The translations under genes and the position numbers were made by a program. A stretch of 11,572 nt of DNA from Hyphomicrobiales bacterium (GTDB lineage Bacteria; Pseudomonadota; Alphaproteobacteria; Rhizobiales; Devosiaceae), in NCBI GenBank assembly GCA_026989045.1, contig JALSJY010000206.1, positions 1-11,572 of the forward strand. Reading direction: 5' to 3'. The notes beneath the pieces were generated by a model. That model searched no databases. It was not told where the DNA came from and was given only the letters and a program-made list of their open reading frames with translations. Of the stretch, positions 1-7,142 are shown in pieces; within the stretch, counting starts at the first letter, position 1, and every line of letters starts with the position of its first letter.

Positions 1-1
1 C

Positions 2-1414
2 CGCGAAGAAAGCTGGATTAGACTTGAAGCCCTTAGTGAAAAAGGGGAAAGAGTTGAAGGTAAAATCTTTAACGTTGTTAAGGGCGGCTACACTGTTGAC
101 CTTGATGGGGCAACAGCATTTTTACCGCGCTCACAGGTTGATATTCGCCCAATCCGTGATATTGCTCCGTTGATGAATGTGCTTCAACCTTTCCAAATTT
201 TAAAAATGGACAAAAGAAGAGGCAATATTGTTGTTTCTCGCAGATCTATTTTAGAAGAAAGCCGCGCTGAACAAAGAGCTGAAATTATTCATAAGCTTGA
301 AGAGGGCAAAGTTGTTGAAGGTGTAGTTAAAAACATCACTGATTATGGTGCATTTGTTGATTTAGGCGGAATTGATGGCCTATTACACGTCACAGACATT
401 GCATGGCGACGTGTTAATCACCCATCAGAAGTTCTCACCATTGGTGAAACTATTAAGGTGCAGATTGTTAGGGTTAATCAAGAAAGCCATCGTGTTTCTC
501 TTGGTATGAAGCAATTACATTCTGATCCTTGGGAAGTGATTGGCGAGAAATTCCCAATCGATAGTAAGTTCACTGGTCGCGTTACCAATATCACTGATTA
601 TGGCGCATTTGTAGAACTTGAGCCGGGCATTGAAGGTTTGATTCATATTTCTGAAATGAGCTGGACTAAAAAGAATGTTCACCCAGGTAAAATTGTTTCA
701 ACAAGCCAAGAAGTTGAGGTTAAGGTTCTTGAGGTTGATCCTGAGCGCCGCCGCATTTCACTTGGTCTAAAACAGTGCATGGATAATCCTTGGGATAGTT
801 TTGCAGAACAGTTTCCTGTTGGCACTATCATTGAAGGCGAAGTTAAAAATAAAACCGAATTTGGTTTGTTTATTGGTCTTGATGGCGATGTTGATGGCAT
901 GGTTCACCTATCTGATCTTGATTGGCAACGTCAGGGCGAAGAAGTTTTAGAAGACTTTAATCGCGGTGACATGGTTAAAGCAAAAGTCTTGGACGTTGAT
1001 ATTGAAAAAGAGCGTATTTCGCTTGGCATTAAACAGCTTGCATCTGATGAAGCGGCTGAAAAAGCAGATAGCTCTGGCGTTAAAAAAGGCGCTATCGTTA
1101 CTTGCACGGTTTCAGCGGTTAATGATGGTGGCATTGATGTGCAGATTATCGATACTGAAATGAACGCTTTCATTCGTCGTGCTGATCTTTCAAGGGATCG
1201 CAACGATCAGCGTCCTGAGCGTTTTGCAGTTGGTGACAAGCTTGATGCAAGAGTAACTCAGTTTGATCGTAAGACAGGTCGCATTGGTCTATCAATTAAG
1301 GCACTTGAAATTGCCGAAGAAAAAGAAGCCGTGAAACAATATGGTAGCTCTGATTCTGGTGCTTCACTAGGTGATATTCTTGGTGCAGCTCTTAAAGGAA
1401 AAAAAGAAGACTAA
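2..1414 (+). CDS. rpsA: 30S ribosomal protein S1 (5' end outside the window)
   Basis: S1 is the large mRNA-binding protein of the 30S ribosomal subunit; it unfolds and holds mRNA during initiation. The reading frame is open from base 2, giving 470 visible residues. The family is about 560-570 residues in alphaproteobacteria, so roughly the first 100 (first S1 repeat) lie upstream. Five S1/OB-fold repeats are visible at about residues 15-82, 102-172, 187-260, 274-346 and 361-433 of the fragment. The middle three carry the repeat signature 'NxTDYGAFV' or 'NKTEFGLFI', followed by 'GLLHVTD', 'GLIHISE' or 'GMVHLSD', and end in 'SLGxKQ'. The C-terminal tail is short and charged (ends 'KGKKED'). A methionine codon near 173 lies inside repeat 2 and is not the real start. 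The gene is single-unit at its 3' end, since a terminator follows at once. Identification is essentially certain. Confidence 0.98.
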   Translation, partial: REESWIRLEALSEKGERVEGKIFNVVKGGYTVDLDGATAFLPRSQVDIRPIRDIAPLMNVLQPFQILKMDKRRGNIVVSRRSILEESRAEQRAEIIHKLEEGKVVEGVVKNITDYGAFVDLGGIDGLLHVTDIAWRRVNHPSEVLTIGETIKVQIVRVNQESHRVSLGMKQLHSDPWEVIGEKFPIDSKFTGRVTNITDYGAFVELEPGIEGLIHISEMSWTKKNVHPGKIVSTSQEVEVKVLEVDPERRRISLGLKQCMDNPWDSFAEQFPVGTIIEGEVKNKTEFGLFIGLDGDVDGMVHLSDLDWQRQGEEVLEDFNRGDMVKAKVLDVDIEKERISLGIKQLASDEAAEKADSSGVKKGAIVTCTVSAVNDGGIDVQIIDTEMNAFIRRADLSRDRNDQRPERFAVGDKLDARVTQFDRKTGRIGLSIKALEIAEEKEAVKQYGSSDSGASLGDILGAALKGKKED

Positions 1415-1444
1415 ACTATAATTAAGATTCTTTTTTATAATCAT

Positions 1445-1478
1445 AAACCCGCACTCTTAAAAAGAATGCGGGTTTTTT
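1445..1478 (+). terminator. Intrinsic terminator of rpsA
   Basis: A nine-base stem, AAACCCGCA (1445-1453) with TGCGGGTTT (1467-1475), extends inward past one mismatch through TCTT/AAGA. It is followed directly by a run of six T (1473-1478). It starts 31 bases after the rpsA stop codon, so it separates rpsA from sppA transcription. Confidence 0.92.
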
Positions 1479-1573
1479 ATAAATTGCTCATTTGCAACAT
1501 ACTATCACCCTTGTGTTTTTTATAGCTAGGCCTTATGTTTTAAAAAATTAATTTTGTAAAAAGTGATAAGAAT
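1479..1573 (+). promoter_or_regulatory. Gap before sppA, probable promoter region
   Basis: Because a terminator closes rpsA just upstream, sppA needs its own promoter in these 95 AT-rich bases. The best -35/-10 pair I find is TTGTGT (1511-1516) and TATGTT (1534-1539) with 17 bases between, which is only a moderate match to a sigma-70 promoter. No other structure stands out. Confidence 0.3.
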
Positions 1574-2521
1574 TTGCCACAATCTCCATTATCTCAAGAT
1601 CCTGCAAATGCCATTCCTGTAGCCTCCGTTTTACGTAAATCTCGCTGGCGCTGGCGCACTATTGCCATTGCGGCTTTAGCCATTGCAATTTTGGCTATTT
1701 TTGCTCGTATTGGCGGTGATGCACAAAATACTGGTGGAGATCAAATCGCAAGAATAATAATTGATGGGGTGATTGTTAGTGATAAAGATAGGCTTGAAGT
1801 AATTTCTGACCTAGCTGAAAATGATAGTGTGAAAGCTGTAATTATTGCAATTAACTCACCAGGGGGAACAACTGCTGGTGGTGAAGAGCTTTTTGAAGCT
1901 ATTTCGCTCTTAAGAGAGAAAAAACCAACCGTTGCCGTGGTGCATGAGGTTGGTGCGTCTGCTGCATATATGAGTGCAATTGCAGCTGAGCGTATTTTTG
2001 CTCGCCGTCTTTCAATTGTTGGCTCAATCGGTGTGCTTTATCAGCATATCAATATGGGTAAATTACTTGATACTGTGGGGATAGATTTTGACAAAATTCA
2101 ATCTGGCCCATTAAAAGCTGAGCCAGATATAGATGACCCATTAGCTGGGGTAGCCAGAGTTAGCTTGCAAAAATTAGTTGATGATAGTTTTAATTGGTTT
2201 GTTGATATTGTTGCTGAGCGACGTGATTTATCAAGAGTTACAGCGCTGGACTTAGCTGATGGACGTATTTTAACAGGTCGCATGGCGCTTGAGGCTGGTT
2301 TGATTGATCAGATAGGGTCAGAGGCTGAAGCTATTGCTTGGTTGCAAGAAAATAAAGAAATTGACAAAGATTTGCCAGTAAATACAAAATTTCCTTTGCC
2401 TGAAGATGAATTAGAGCAATTATTACGCTTTGTTGGCTCGCAAATTGGTGCTAGTATAGGTTTGGATTCAAATTCTGCCTCTTTAAATGGGCTGGTTTCT
2501 GTTTGGCAAATGAATCCCTAA
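1574..2521 (+). CDS. sppA: Signal peptide peptidase SppA, membrane-anchored S49 serine peptidase
   Basis: SppA degrades signal peptides left in the inner membrane after secretion. The 315-residue protein is the short, single-domain form of the S49 family. A basic stretch (residues 21-28) precedes one hydrophobic anchor at about 29-46, placing the catalytic domain outside the cytoplasm. The Ser-Lys dyad is visible: Ser129 in 'EVGASAAY' and Lys181 in 'SGPLKAEPD'. Their spacing of 52 matches the Ser147/Lys199 pair of Bacillus SppA. The 'SPGGT' loop at 95-99 is the conserved oxyanion-side motif. The start is TTG at 1574: upstream in frame there is a stop at 1541 and no ATG or GTG, and the first internal ATG would delete the anchor. 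The ribosome site is weak (AAGTGATAAGAA). It probably begins a transcript that may run into ihfB. The family call is firm; the exact start is less so. Confidence 0.93.
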   Translation: MPQSPLSQDPANAIPVASVLRKSRWRWRTIAIAALAIAILAIFARIGGDAQNTGGDQIARIIIDGVIVSDKDRLEVISDLAENDSVKAVIIAINSPGGTTAGGEELFEAISLLREKKPTVAVVHEVGASAAYMSAIAAERIFARRLSIVGSIGVLYQHINMGKLLDTVGIDFDKIQSGPLKAEPDIDDPLAGVARVSLQKLVDDSFNWFVDIVAERRDLSRVTALDLADGRILTGRMALEAGLIDQIGSEAEAIAWLQENKEIDKDLPVNTKFPLPEDELEQLLRFVGSQIGASIGLDSNSASLNGLVSVWQMNP

Positions 2522-2531
2522 AGAATAAAAT

Positions 2532-2560
2532 TTGTAAAAATAAAAATATTAGGATATATT
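2532..2560 (+). promoter_or_regulatory. Candidate sigma-70 promoter of ihfB
   Basis: TTGTAA (2532-2537) and TATATT (2555-2560) are 17 bases apart, matching the consensus boxes at four and five of six positions. Transcription would start near 2567, leaving a leader of about 18 bases that carries the GGGGTGG ribosome site (2573-2579). The region is very AT-rich, so a chance match is possible. Confidence 0.4.
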
Positions 2561-2584
2561 CATTTTTTAAATGGGGTGGTAATA

Positions 2585-2863
2585 ATGTTAAAATCAGAAT
2601 TAATTCAACAACTTGCCGATGAAAACCCGCATCTTTTTCAACGAGACATAGAAAATATTGTCAACTCAATTTTTGATGAGATTAGCAATGCTCTTGCTCG
2701 TGGTGATAGGGTGGAATTGCGGGGTTTTGGCGCATTCTCAGTTAAAAGCCGCGATGCAAGAATTGGTCGCAACCCACGCACTGGTGAAAAAGTAAGTGTT
2801 GGTAAAAAATTCGTACCGCAGTTTAAAACTGGTAAAGAAATCCGTGATCGACTTAACAAGTAG
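2585..2863 (+). CDS. ihfB: Integration host factor subunit beta
   Basis: IHF beta pairs with IHF alpha to bind and sharply bend DNA in the nucleoid, acting in transcription, replication initiation and recombination. The 92-residue product has the full HU/IHF fold. The N-terminal helices are 'LKSELIQQL', then 'NPHLFQRDIENIVNSIF'. The beta saddle follows with 'VELRGFGAF', and the DNA-intercalating arm carries 'GRNPRTGEKV' with its proline. The C-terminal helix is 'FKTGKEIRDRLNK'. 'NPHL' and 'GDRVELRGFGAFSV' favour beta over alpha or HU. I choose ATG 2585 because family members begin M(I/L)KSELI and because GGGGTGG sits just upstream; a GTG at 2576 would add three non-conserved residues. It sits in the usual place downstream of rpsA. 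It may be autoregulated, but I see no clear IHF site upstream. Confidence 0.96.
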   Translation: MLKSELIQQLADENPHLFQRDIENIVNSIFDEISNALARGDRVELRGFGAFSVKSRDARIGRNPRTGEKVSVGKKFVPQFKTGKEIRDRLNK

Positions 2864-2890
2864 ATATTTCTTTAGAATAGGTATTATTTC

Positions 2891-3256
2891 ATGATTAAGC
2901 GTTTTATCGGCTGGTTTATTTTAGTGCCTATTTGCGCTATTTTAATTATTTTTGCTTTAGCAAACCGCCAAAAAGTTACACTTAACTTCGATCCCACCTC
3001 ATCGCTTAATCCACTCATTGCTAATATTGATATTTCTTTATTTGTAATAATTTATGCAATGCTTTTTATTGGTATTGTGCTGGGTGGCACGGCTGTTTGG
3101 TTCACTCAAGGCAAGTTTCGTAAAACCTGCCGTCAATTATCAAAAAAAACAACTCGTTTAGAAACTGAGCTTGAAGAAATCAAAAAAACTACCGTTCAAA
3201 AAAAGCAAAATTTAAATGACAATTCTCTTTTAAGCGCGCAAGATTTACTTGAATGA
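2891..3256 (+). CDS. LapA-domain (DUF1049) small inner-membrane protein
   Basis: The product is 121 residues with two predicted membrane helices at about 7-26 and 48-70. The first ends in 'FALANRQKVTLNFDP', the hallmark 'NxxxVxxxFxP' stretch of the LapA (YciS-like) family. A charged, probably coiled-coil segment follows at about 78-106 and would lie in the cytoplasm. In enterobacteria, LapA works with LapB to control lipopolysaccharide synthesis through LpxC turnover. Whether this alphaproteobacterial relative does the same cannot be told, and no lapB is present here. It starts 27 bases after ihfB with AGG nine bases before ATG. Its TGA stop overlaps the trpF ATG (ATGA, 3253-3256), so the two are probably translated together. 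The family call is good; the function is inferred. Confidence 0.85.
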   Translation: MIKRFIGWFILVPICAILIIFALANRQKVTLNFDPTSSLNPLIANIDISLFVIIYAMLFIGIVLGGTAVWFTQGKFRKTCRQLSKKTTRLETELEEIKKTTVQKKQNLNDNSLLSAQDLLE

Positions 3257-3933
3257 ATTTAGATATATATTCGCCAAAAATAAAAATATGCGGCATTCAA
3301 ACCACTGATATTTTACGAACTTGTATTGATGCAGGCGCTGATATGGTGGGGTTTGTTTATTTTGACAAAAGCCCGCGCCATATTGATCTAATAGAAATAT
3401 TAAAATTAACAGCATTGTCATATGGAAAAATCGAAACTGTGGTTTTAACGGTTAATCCAAGTGATGATTTGCTTAAAAAAATTGATGCTATAAAACCTAA
3501 TTGGCTACAATTACATGGCAATGAAAGCGTTGAGCGAATAAAAGAAATCAAGCAGATTACTGGTGTTAAAATTATTAAAGCTCTACCCATTGGCACAAGT
3601 GAAGATGTTAAAAATATTGCTCATTATTATGATGTTGCGGATTTGATTATTCTTGATGCAAAACCGCCAAAAAATTCCTCCCGCCCAGGGGGTTTGGGAA
3701 AATCTTTTGATTGGGATTTGCTTAAAACTCTTGATCCTTCAATTAAATATATGCTTTCTGGCGGTTTAAATGTGCAAAATGTTGGCGATAGCGTGCTAAA
3801 TTTAAAGCCTTATGGAATTGATGTTTCTTCTGGTGTTGAAATTAACGCAGACATAAAAGATAAAAATGGTATAAAAGATAAGAATAAAATTATTGATTTT
3901 ATTAAAATCGCCCGCCAAAGCGCTACAAAGTAG
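3253..3933 (+). CDS. trpF: Phosphoribosylanthranilate isomerase
   Basis: TrpF catalyses the Amadori rearrangement of N-(5-phosphoribosyl)anthranilate to CdRP, the third step from anthranilate toward tryptophan. The 226-residue product is a complete single-domain TIM barrel. The catalytic base Cys13 is in 'KICGI' and the catalytic acid Asp135 in 'IILDAKPP'. Other family marks are 'GFVYFDKSPRHI' (33-44), 'LQLHG' (85-89), 'LSGGLN' (168-173) and 'GIDVSSGVE' (188-196). Where most members read 'GVKD..KI' near the end, this one has a duplicated 'IKDKNG/IKDKNK' block (201-212), encoded by an 18-base tandem repeat. The start overlaps the stop of the LapA-domain gene by four bases, so no leader peptide or attenuator can sit directly before it. 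trpB follows after 35 bases. It forms an operon with trpB and trpA. Confidence 0.97.
   Translation: MNLDIYSPKIKICGIQTTDILRTCIDAGADMVGFVYFDKSPRHIDLIEILKLTALSYGKIETVVLTVNPSDDLLKKIDAIKPNWLQLHGNESVERIKEIKQITGVKIIKALPIGTSEDVKNIAHYYDVADLIILDAKPPKNSSRPGGLGKSFDWDLLKTLDPSIKYMLSGGLNVQNVGDSVLNLKPYGIDVSSGVEINADIKDKNGIKDKNKIIDFIKIARQSATK
3853..3888 (+). repeat. 18-base tandem duplication inside trpF
   Basis: ATAAAAGATAAAAATGGT (3853-3870) is followed at once by ATAAAAGATAAGAATAAA (3871-3888); the first 15 bases agree at 14 positions. The unit is a multiple of three, so the frame is kept and six residues are added close to the C terminus. Confidence 0.75.
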
Positions 3934-3957
3934 ATACGCAAAGCGCCACAAAGTAGA
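3916..3957 (+). repeat. 19-base direct repeat spanning the trpF stop codon
   Basis: CAAAGCGCTACAAAGTAGA (3916-3934) recurs as CAAAGCGCCACAAAGTAGA (3939-3957), 18 of 19 identical with a period of 23. The first copy encodes the last trpF residues and contains its TAG stop (3931-3933); the second is non-coding and fills most of the trpF-trpB gap. The simplest reading is a local tandem duplication. Confidence 0.85.
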
Positions 3958-3968
3958 AAAGTAGTAGA

Positions 3969-5189
3969 ATGGAAAATAGCCAGTTTAATTCGCTTAAAAA
4001 TGCCCCCGATGAAAATGGACGTTTCGGCATGTTTGGTGGGCGCTTTGTTGCCGAAACCCTAATGCCGCTTATTCTAGAACTTGAGAGCGCCTATGAGGCT
4101 GCTAAAAATGATCCCGCTTATCAAAATGAGTTGGAGAATTTAAATTCAGATTATACAGGTCGCCCATCACCACTATATTTTGCTGAGCGCCTAACCAAAG
4201 AGCTGGGCGGTGCAAAAATTTTCTTTAAACGCGAGGAATTAAATCATACTGGCTCGCACAAGGTGAATAATTGTTTAGGTCAAATTCTTTTAGCCAAGCG
4301 CATGGGTAGAACGCGCATCATTGCCGAAACTGGCGCTGGCCAACATGGCGTTGCCACCGCAACAGTTTGTGCACGGTTTGGCCTGCCTTGTGTTATTTAT
4401 ATGGGCGCAACCGATGTGGAGCGCCAAGCGCCAAATGTTTTCAGAATGAAACTACTTGGTGCTGAAGTTGTGCCTGTAAGCGCTGGCGCTGGCACTCTTA
4501 AAGACGCTATGAATGAGGCGCTGCGCGATTGGGTGAGCAATGTCAAAGACACATATTATTTGATTGGCACAGCTGCAGGGCCGCACCCATATCCTACAAT
4601 GGTGCGTGATTTTCAATCAATCATTGGTAAAGAATTACGTGAGCAGTTTTTAGCAAAGGAAAATAAATTACCAGACGCAATTGTTGCTTGCATTGGTGGC
4701 GGATCAAATGCAATTGGGATTTTTCATCCGTTTTTAGACGATAAGCAGGTGAAGCTTTATGGCGCTGAGGCTGGTGGACTTGGCATTGAGGTTGAAAATG
4801 GCCACGCTGCCTCTATGACTGGTGGCAAGCCGGGGGTATTACATGGCAATCGCACATATTTATTACAAAATGATGATGGGCAGATTTTAGAAGGCCATTC
4901 AATTTCAGCAGGTTTAGACTATCCTGGAGTTGGACCCGAACATTCATTTTTAAAAGATGTTGGGCGAGTAACCTATGCACCTATCACTGACAAAGAGGCG
5001 CTTGAGGCTTTTCAGATATGCACAAGATTAGAGGGCATAATACCAGCGCTTGAAAGTGCGCACGGTTTGGCGCAAGTGATAAAAATTGCCCCCATGATGA
5101 CAAAAGAGCAAACCATAGTGCTTAATCTTTCTGGGCGCGGCGACAAAGACGTTGAAACGGTTGGCAAACATCTTGGCGTTGAGCTTTAG
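3969..5189 (+). CDS. trpB: Tryptophan synthase beta chain
   Basis: TrpB is the pyridoxal-phosphate subunit that joins indole with L-serine to give tryptophan, working as an alpha2-beta2 complex with TrpA, which passes indole through an internal tunnel. The 406-residue length is normal. Lys98 in 'NHTGSHKVNN' forms the cofactor Schiff base. Glu120 in 'AETGAGQHG' corresponds to the catalytic glutamate (Glu109 in E. coli). 'GGGSNA' (243-248) binds the cofactor phosphate, and Ser388 in 'LSGRGDKD' faces the pyridine nitrogen. The N-terminal 'GRFGMFGGRFVAETL' is the usual opening of the family, which supports the ATG at 3969. No good Shine-Dalgarno sequence precedes this ATG; the bases there are a duplicated piece of the trpF end. 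trpA starts nine bases after the stop. Confidence 0.98.
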   Translation: MENSQFNSLKNAPDENGRFGMFGGRFVAETLMPLILELESAYEAAKNDPAYQNELENLNSDYTGRPSPLYFAERLTKELGGAKIFFKREELNHTGSHKVNNCLGQILLAKRMGRTRIIAETGAGQHGVATATVCARFGLPCVIYMGATDVERQAPNVFRMKLLGAEVVPVSAGAGTLKDAMNEALRDWVSNVKDTYYLIGTAAGPHPYPTMVRDFQSIIGKELREQFLAKENKLPDAIVACIGGGSNAIGIFHPFLDDKQVKLYGAEAGGLGIEVENGHAASMTGGKPGVLHGNRTYLLQNDDGQILEGHSISAGLDYPGVGPEHSFLKDVGRVTYAPITDKEALEAFQICTRLEGIIPALESAHGLAQVIKIAPMMTKEQTIVLNLSGRGDKDVETVGKHLGVEL

Positions 5190-5198
5190 GGGTATAAA

Positions 5199-6026
5199 AT
5201 GACAAAATCACGAATAGAAAAATCTTTTAAAAAATGTGCTGATAATAATCGCGCCGCTTTGGTGACTTTTATCACCGCTGGTTATCCTGATCTTAAAACC
5301 TCACAAAAAGTCCTTAATGGCCTGCCAAAAGTAGGTGCGGATATTATTGAATTGGGCATGCCTTTTTCTGACCCTATGGCCGATGGGCCAACAATTGAAG
5401 CAGCGGGGCATAAAGCCTTAGCAGCAGGACATAACACGCTAAAAACGCTTGAAATGGTCGCTAACTTCCGCAAAAACGATCAAACAACACCAATTATTTT
5501 AATGGGTTATTATAATCCTATTTATATTTTTGGAGTTGAGAAATTTCTTATAGCAGCAAAAAAAGCAGGGGTGGACGGCCTAATCATTGTTGACTTGCCA
5601 AGTGAAGAAGATGAAGAGTTATGCCTTCCTGCTTTAAAACATGATATAAATTTCATTCGCCTAACGACCCCAACAACCGATGAAAAACGCTTACCAACAG
5701 TGTTAAAAAACTCATCTGGTTTTGTTTATTATGTCTCCATGACAGGAATTACAGGCTCTGCAATTTCTAGTTTTGATAGTGTTAGTGATGCAGTAAAAGA
5801 GATAAAATCTCACACAGATTTACCAGTTGCGGTTGGGTTTGGTATTAAGAGCGCAAAAGATGCGGCACAAATTGCAGCTTTTGCTGATGGGGTGGTAGTT
5901 GGTTCTGCTTTAATTAAAGCGCTTGAAAATTCACTAGAAAATGGCAAAGCAACAGATAGTAGCGTTATTGCTATACATAATCTAGTTGGTGACTTAGCAA
6001 GTGCAATTGCTGCAGTTAAAAAATAA
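5199..6026 (+). CDS. trpA: Tryptophan synthase alpha chain
   Basis: TrpA cleaves indole-3-glycerol phosphate to indole and glyceraldehyde 3-phosphate and hands the indole to TrpB. The 275-residue product is a complete TIM barrel. Catalytic Glu51 lies in 'DIIELGMPFSDP' and Asp62 in 'ADGPTI', matching Glu49 and Asp60 of the E. coli enzyme. Phosphate-binding loops are visible as 'VGFGIKSA' and 'GVVVGSALI' in the last third, and 'YYVSMTGITG' marks beta strand 6 with its mobile loop. A strong ribosome site AGGGG (5188-5192) overlaps the trpB stop codon and sits six bases before ATG, which fits the need for equal amounts of the two subunits. The earlier pathway genes trpE, trpD and trpC are not in the window, so the pathway is split across the chromosome. 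Confidence 0.98.
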   Translation: MTKSRIEKSFKKCADNNRAALVTFITAGYPDLKTSQKVLNGLPKVGADIIELGMPFSDPMADGPTIEAAGHKALAAGHNTLKTLEMVANFRKNDQTTPIILMGYYNPIYIFGVEKFLIAAKKAGVDGLIIVDLPSEEDEELCLPALKHDINFIRLTTPTTDEKRLPTVLKNSSGFVYYVSMTGITGSAISSFDSVSDAVKEIKSHTDLPVAVGFGIKSAKDAAQIAAFADGVVVGSALIKALENSLENGKATDSSVIAIHNLVGDLASAIAAVKK

Positions 6027-6063
6027 ATAAGCAGAAATAAACAATATTGTCGATTAAGAATAA

Positions 6064-6137
6064 ACCTGTTAAGTTGCTTTCAATCAATAAGAGCTTGTTA
6101 AAAGCTCAATAAAATAACAGGTATGAAATAACAGGTA
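6064..6137 (+). promoter_or_regulatory. Structured leader of accD with direct and inverted repeats
   Basis: The 120-base gap between trpA and accD holds nested repeats. AAATAACAGGTA occurs twice (6112-6123, 6126-6137). ACCTGTTA (6064-6071) is the exact reverse complement of TAACAGGT in both copies (6115-6122, 6129-6136). Between them is a perfect six-base hairpin, GAGCTT-GTTAA-AAGCTC (6091-6107), with no T-run after it, so it is not an intrinsic terminator. The second copy supplies the only Shine-Dalgarno-like AGG before accD (6133-6135, 11 bases from ATG), so the upstream arm could mask it. No convincing promoter is seen. The role is inferred. Confidence 0.45.
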
Positions 6138-6146
6138 AATAGTATC

Positions 6147-7136
6147 ATGAACTGGATTAACAATATTGTTCGCCCTAAAATTCGCTCTCTTCTTAACAAG
6201 CGTGAGCTTTCAGAAAATTTATGGGTGAAATGCCCAGATTCTGGCGAAATGGTATTTTATCGTGATTTAGAGGTTAACCAATGGGTTGTGCCTTCTTCTG
6301 ATTATCACATGAAGATTAAAGCCAAAGATCGCATGGATAGCTTTTTTGATAATGGCGAATATGAGATGGTTGAATTGCCAAAAGTTGCCCATGATCCATT
6401 AAAATTCAAAGACATAAAAAAATACTCTGATCGCTTAAAAGAGCATCGCAATAAAACTGGCTATGAGGATAGCGTGTTGGTTGCAACGGGTAATTTATCT
6501 GGTCAGGGTGTAGTTGTTGCGGTGCAGGATTTTGATTTTATTGCAGGCTCATTAAGTTTGGCTGCAGGGGCGGCAATTGTTCGTGGCATTGAAGTTGCGA
6601 TAAAGCAAAAGCAACCCTTTATTATTTTTACTGCCTCTGGTGGTGCGCGGATGCAAGAGGGAATTTTTTCTCTTATGCAATTGCCAAAAACTACGGTTGC
6701 AGTGAAACGTCTAAAACGTGCTGGTCTGCCTTTTATTGTGGTATTGACTAACCCAACAACTGGCGGCGTTACAGCCTCTTATGCCATGCTTGGTGATGTG
6801 CATATTGCTGAACCAGGGGCGCAAATTGGTTTTGCTGGTGCAAGGGTAATTGAGCAGACAATTCGTGAAAAACTGCCAGAGGGTTTTCAGCGTTCAGAAT
6901 ATTTGCTTGAGCATGGCATGGTAGATATGGTTGTGCATCGTCATAAATTACGTGAAATTATTGGCTCATTATTATTGATGTTCATGGGTCAGCCAGCTAC
7001 TGAAAAATCAACTCAATTGATTGTTGCAAATAAAGAAGAACAAGATAAAAAAGAGGCTAAAAAACCTACTGAAGATAAAGAGATTAAAGATAGCCCTCTT
7101 CACTCCTCTCCGCCAGAAGCTGCACACGCAGAATAA
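6147..7136 (+). CDS. accD: Acetyl-CoA carboxylase carboxyltransferase subunit beta, zinc-ribbon-less form
   Basis: AccD and AccA form the carboxyltransferase that moves the carboxyl group from biotin on AccB to acetyl-CoA, making malonyl-CoA for fatty acid synthesis. The 329-residue product shows the crotonase-like carboxyltransferase core, with 'ASGGARMQEG' (163-172), 'TNPTTGGVTASYAMLGD' (201-217) and 'GAQIGFAGARVIEQT' (224-238). In E. coli the N terminus carries a four-cysteine zinc ribbon. Here only Cys29 ('VKCPDSGE') remains and the other positions are Ser, Pro or Asp ('VVPSSDY'). The domain outline is kept but it cannot bind zinc the usual way; I recall the same in rhizobial AccD. The last 40 or so residues are a Lys/Glu-rich, probably disordered tail. 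folC starts six bases downstream. Start 'MNWI' is typical of the family. Confidence 0.96.
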   Translation: MNWINNIVRPKIRSLLNKRELSENLWVKCPDSGEMVFYRDLEVNQWVVPSSDYHMKIKAKDRMDSFFDNGEYEMVELPKVAHDPLKFKDIKKYSDRLKEHRNKTGYEDSVLVATGNLSGQGVVVAVQDFDFIAGSLSLAAGAAIVRGIEVAIKQKQPFIIFTASGGARMQEGIFSLMQLPKTTVAVKRLKRAGLPFIVVLTNPTTGGVTASYAMLGDVHIAEPGAQIGFAGARVIEQTIREKLPEGFQRSEYLLEHGMVDMVVHRHKLREIIGSLLLMFMGQPATEKSTQLIVANKEEQDKKEAKKPTEDKEIKDSPLHSSPPEAAHAE

Positions 7137-7142
7137 TGATTT

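Noticed and set aside
679..1203. Antisense open frames inside rpsA
   Set aside because: The opposite strand encodes conserved S1 repeats; the antisense products are low-complexity Ser/Thr-rich shadows.
1525..1534. GCTAGGCCTT shared between the sppA upstream gap and the palindromic repeat at 8557-8566
   Set aside because: Ten-base matches are expected by chance in a window of this size, and the flanking bases do not extend the match.
2576..2584. GTG at 2576 as the ihfB start
   Set aside because: It would place the ribosome site inside the coding sequence and add residues absent from the family; ATG 2585 gives the standard N terminus.
3200..3260. A trp leader peptide or attenuator before trpF
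   Set aside because: The LapA-domain coding sequence runs into the trpF start codon, and no Trp-rich short frame or alternating hairpins are visible there.
6091..6107. GAGCTT hairpin as a terminator of trpFBA
   Set aside because: The stem is only six bases and neither strand has a T-run after it.
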